Assembly: GCA_040757355.1 (NCBI GenBank)
Contig: JBFLWY010000016.1
Location: 1-60,463, forward strand
DNA from: DTYU01 sp040757355
GTDB lineage: Bacteria > Bacillota > Desulfotomaculia > Desulfotomaculales > Ammonificaceae
DNA: 60,463 nucleotides
Direction of reading: 5' to 3'
Made by a program: the position numbers and the translations under genes. Shown here in pieces: positions 59,571 to 60,463 of the stretch (positions within the stretch are counted from its first letter, which is position 1; each line of letters starts with the position of its first letter). The notes below the pieces were generated by a model. The model had not been told where the DNA came from. It saw nothing but the letters and a program-made list of their open reading frames with translations, and made no database searches.

Positions 59571-60463
59571 GTGGGCACGCACCCCCGGAAAACGGTCCTG
59601 GCCTTAATAATAACCCTATTTTTGTTGCTGATGATCACTTACCCGGCAGCTATCTACCGCGGTGCAACCAACGGACTCGGTATATGGTGGCAGATTATTT
59701 TCCCTTCGCTCCTGCCCTTCTTCATAACCACCGAGCTGCTGCTTGCTCTGGGAGTCATCCAGTTCTTCGGCGCACTTCTGGAACCCCTTACCCAAAAAAT
59801 TTTTCGTCTTCCTGGTGCCGCTGCGTTCGCCATCGCCGTCGGGTACACTTCCGGATACCCGATGGGCGCCGTCGTGGCTGCACGCTTAAAGTCTCAAAAG
59901 CTGCTCTCGGCCCCCGAATCGGCCCGGTTGGCCGCTTTTACCAACAATGCCAGCCCACTGTTTATTCTGGTAGCAGTGGCGGTTGGGATGCATAAGAACC
60001 CCGGTCTCGGACCGTTTCTCGCAGGTATTCACTACCTGAGTAATATATTAACAGGAATCACCCTCGGTCTCTTCGCCCGCTCCCGATTCGTCGCCGCCCC
60101 GAACCCTTGGCGGCAGGCAGTAGACGCATTTGCTCGGACCCACCGGAACGACTTGCGGAACATCGGCCAACTCGCCGCTGACTCTATCCGCCATGCGGTG
60201 AACAGCCTTTTTATCATCGCAGGCTTTATTTGCATCTTTTCCGTGGTGCTTCAACTTTTTAACGAGGTTCCGATATTACAAGCCCTTTTACAGTTTTTCG
60301 GCAGTCTTTTCCAAAGAATCGGCCTTCCCCCCGAGCTGTGGCCAGCGCTCGGCGCCGGTTTCTTCGAGGTCACCCTCGGCGCTAAAACCGCCGCTGCCGC
60401 AAACGCACCCTTTATTGAAAAGGTGCTGATTACGCAGGTCATCCTCGCCTGGAGCGGCCTCTC
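59571..60463 (+). CDS. ylbJ: Sporulation integral membrane protein YlbJ (partial, runs off the window)
   Basis: 297 codons from GTG 59571 (GAGGTGA eight bases ahead) to the edge. Nucleoside-recognition/Gate-like fold with many spans: WWQIIFPSLLPFFITTELLL, AIAVGYTSGYPMGA, LAAFTNNASPLFI and the later GAGFFEVTLGAKTAA are YlbJ hallmarks. YlbJ is needed for the spore cortex and is found only in spore formers. Divergent from the rpmF operon. This is the best evidence that the organism sporulates. Confidence 0.93.
   Translation, partial: MGTHPRKTVLALIITLFLLLMITYPAAIYRGATNGLGIWWQIIFPSLLPFFITTELLLALGVIQFFGALLEPLTQKIFRLPGAAAFAIAVGYTSGYPMGAVVAARLKSQKLLSAPESARLAAFTNNASPLFILVAVAVGMHKNPGLGPFLAGIHYLSNILTGITLGLFARSRFVAAPNPWRQAVDAFARTHRNDLRNIGQLAADSIRHAVNSLFIIAGFICIFSVVLQLFNEVPILQALLQFFGSLFQRIGLPPELWPALGAGFFEVTLGAKTAAAANAPFIEKVLITQVILAWSGL

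Noticed and set aside
1..60463. CRISPR arrays, rRNA, tRNA
   Set aside because: No regularly spaced repeats of CRISPR length, and no rRNA or tRNA-like conserved stretches were seen by eye on either strand.

Overview
The window looks like a chromosomal segment of a spore-forming, probably anaerobic Firmicute of the Peptococcaceae / Desulfotomaculum-Pelotomaculum kind. This is inferred from the sporulation gene ylbJ, the Firmicutes core block rpmF-plsX-fabH-fabD-fabG-acpP-fabF-rnc-ftsY, a tungsten/molybdenum aldehyde:ferredoxin oxidoreductase, many GTG/TTG starts behind strong Shine-Dalgarno sites, and roughly 50% G+C. The species is not established.

Layout. (1) 1-6.6 kb: the 5' end of a Clp-type AAA+ ATPase, a membrane protein carrying a Spo0B-type His domain but no ATPase, an anchored Ig-like/NTF2-like protein, and a transposon (zinc-ribbon protein, DDE transposase interrupted by an in-frame amber codon, ExeA/TniB-like AAA ATPase) inserted beside a disrupted zinc-ribbon gene. 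(2) 6.6-25.3 kb, almost all minus strand: a compact type VII (ESX/WXG100) secretion locus. It holds a WXG100 protein, a three-ATPase EssC/EccC translocase, two effector-like proteins sharing an identical 158-bp 5' segment (one a GH73 glucosaminidase, one with a glycine-zipper C-terminus), candidate immunity partners, DUF4176, a fused YukD-ubiquitin-like/FHA protein, a second FHA protein, a Ser/Thr kinase with membrane anchor and external TPRs, a PP2C phosphatase, an FHA-winged-helix regulator, and a TPR-vWA lipoprotein. The usual membrane subunits EssA, EssB, EsaA, EccB and EccD are not visible. (3) 25.5-37.2 kb: paralogous TPR lipoproteins with variable C-termini, a kinase remnant, a WG-repeat remnant and many small zinc-ribbon/membrane proteins. 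(4) 37.6-41.3 kb: a LytTR response regulator, a histidine kinase whose expected phospho-acceptor His is Arg, and two further membrane proteins with only the His domain. (5) 41.5-44.4 kb: AOR with its own MoaD-like and ThiF/MoeB-like proteins. (6) 44.6-52.9 kb: an RlmI-like methyltransferase and a methylthioadenosine / S-adenosylhomocysteine recycling operon (mtnP-mtnA-ahcY-class II aldolase-mtaD) downstream of rnc-ftsY. (7) 53.2-60.5 kb: fatty-acid/phospholipid synthesis genes and ylbJ.

The two strongest leads are these. First, an apparently split histidine-kinase system: one cytoplasm-facing kinase without the conserved His, plus three membrane proteins that have the His domain but no ATPase. 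Second, a pared-down, phospho-regulated type VII secretion locus in which an intact Ser/Thr kinase has the topology of EssB (cytosolic kinase fold, one membrane span, external domain), and YukD is fused to a phosphothreonine-reading FHA domain.
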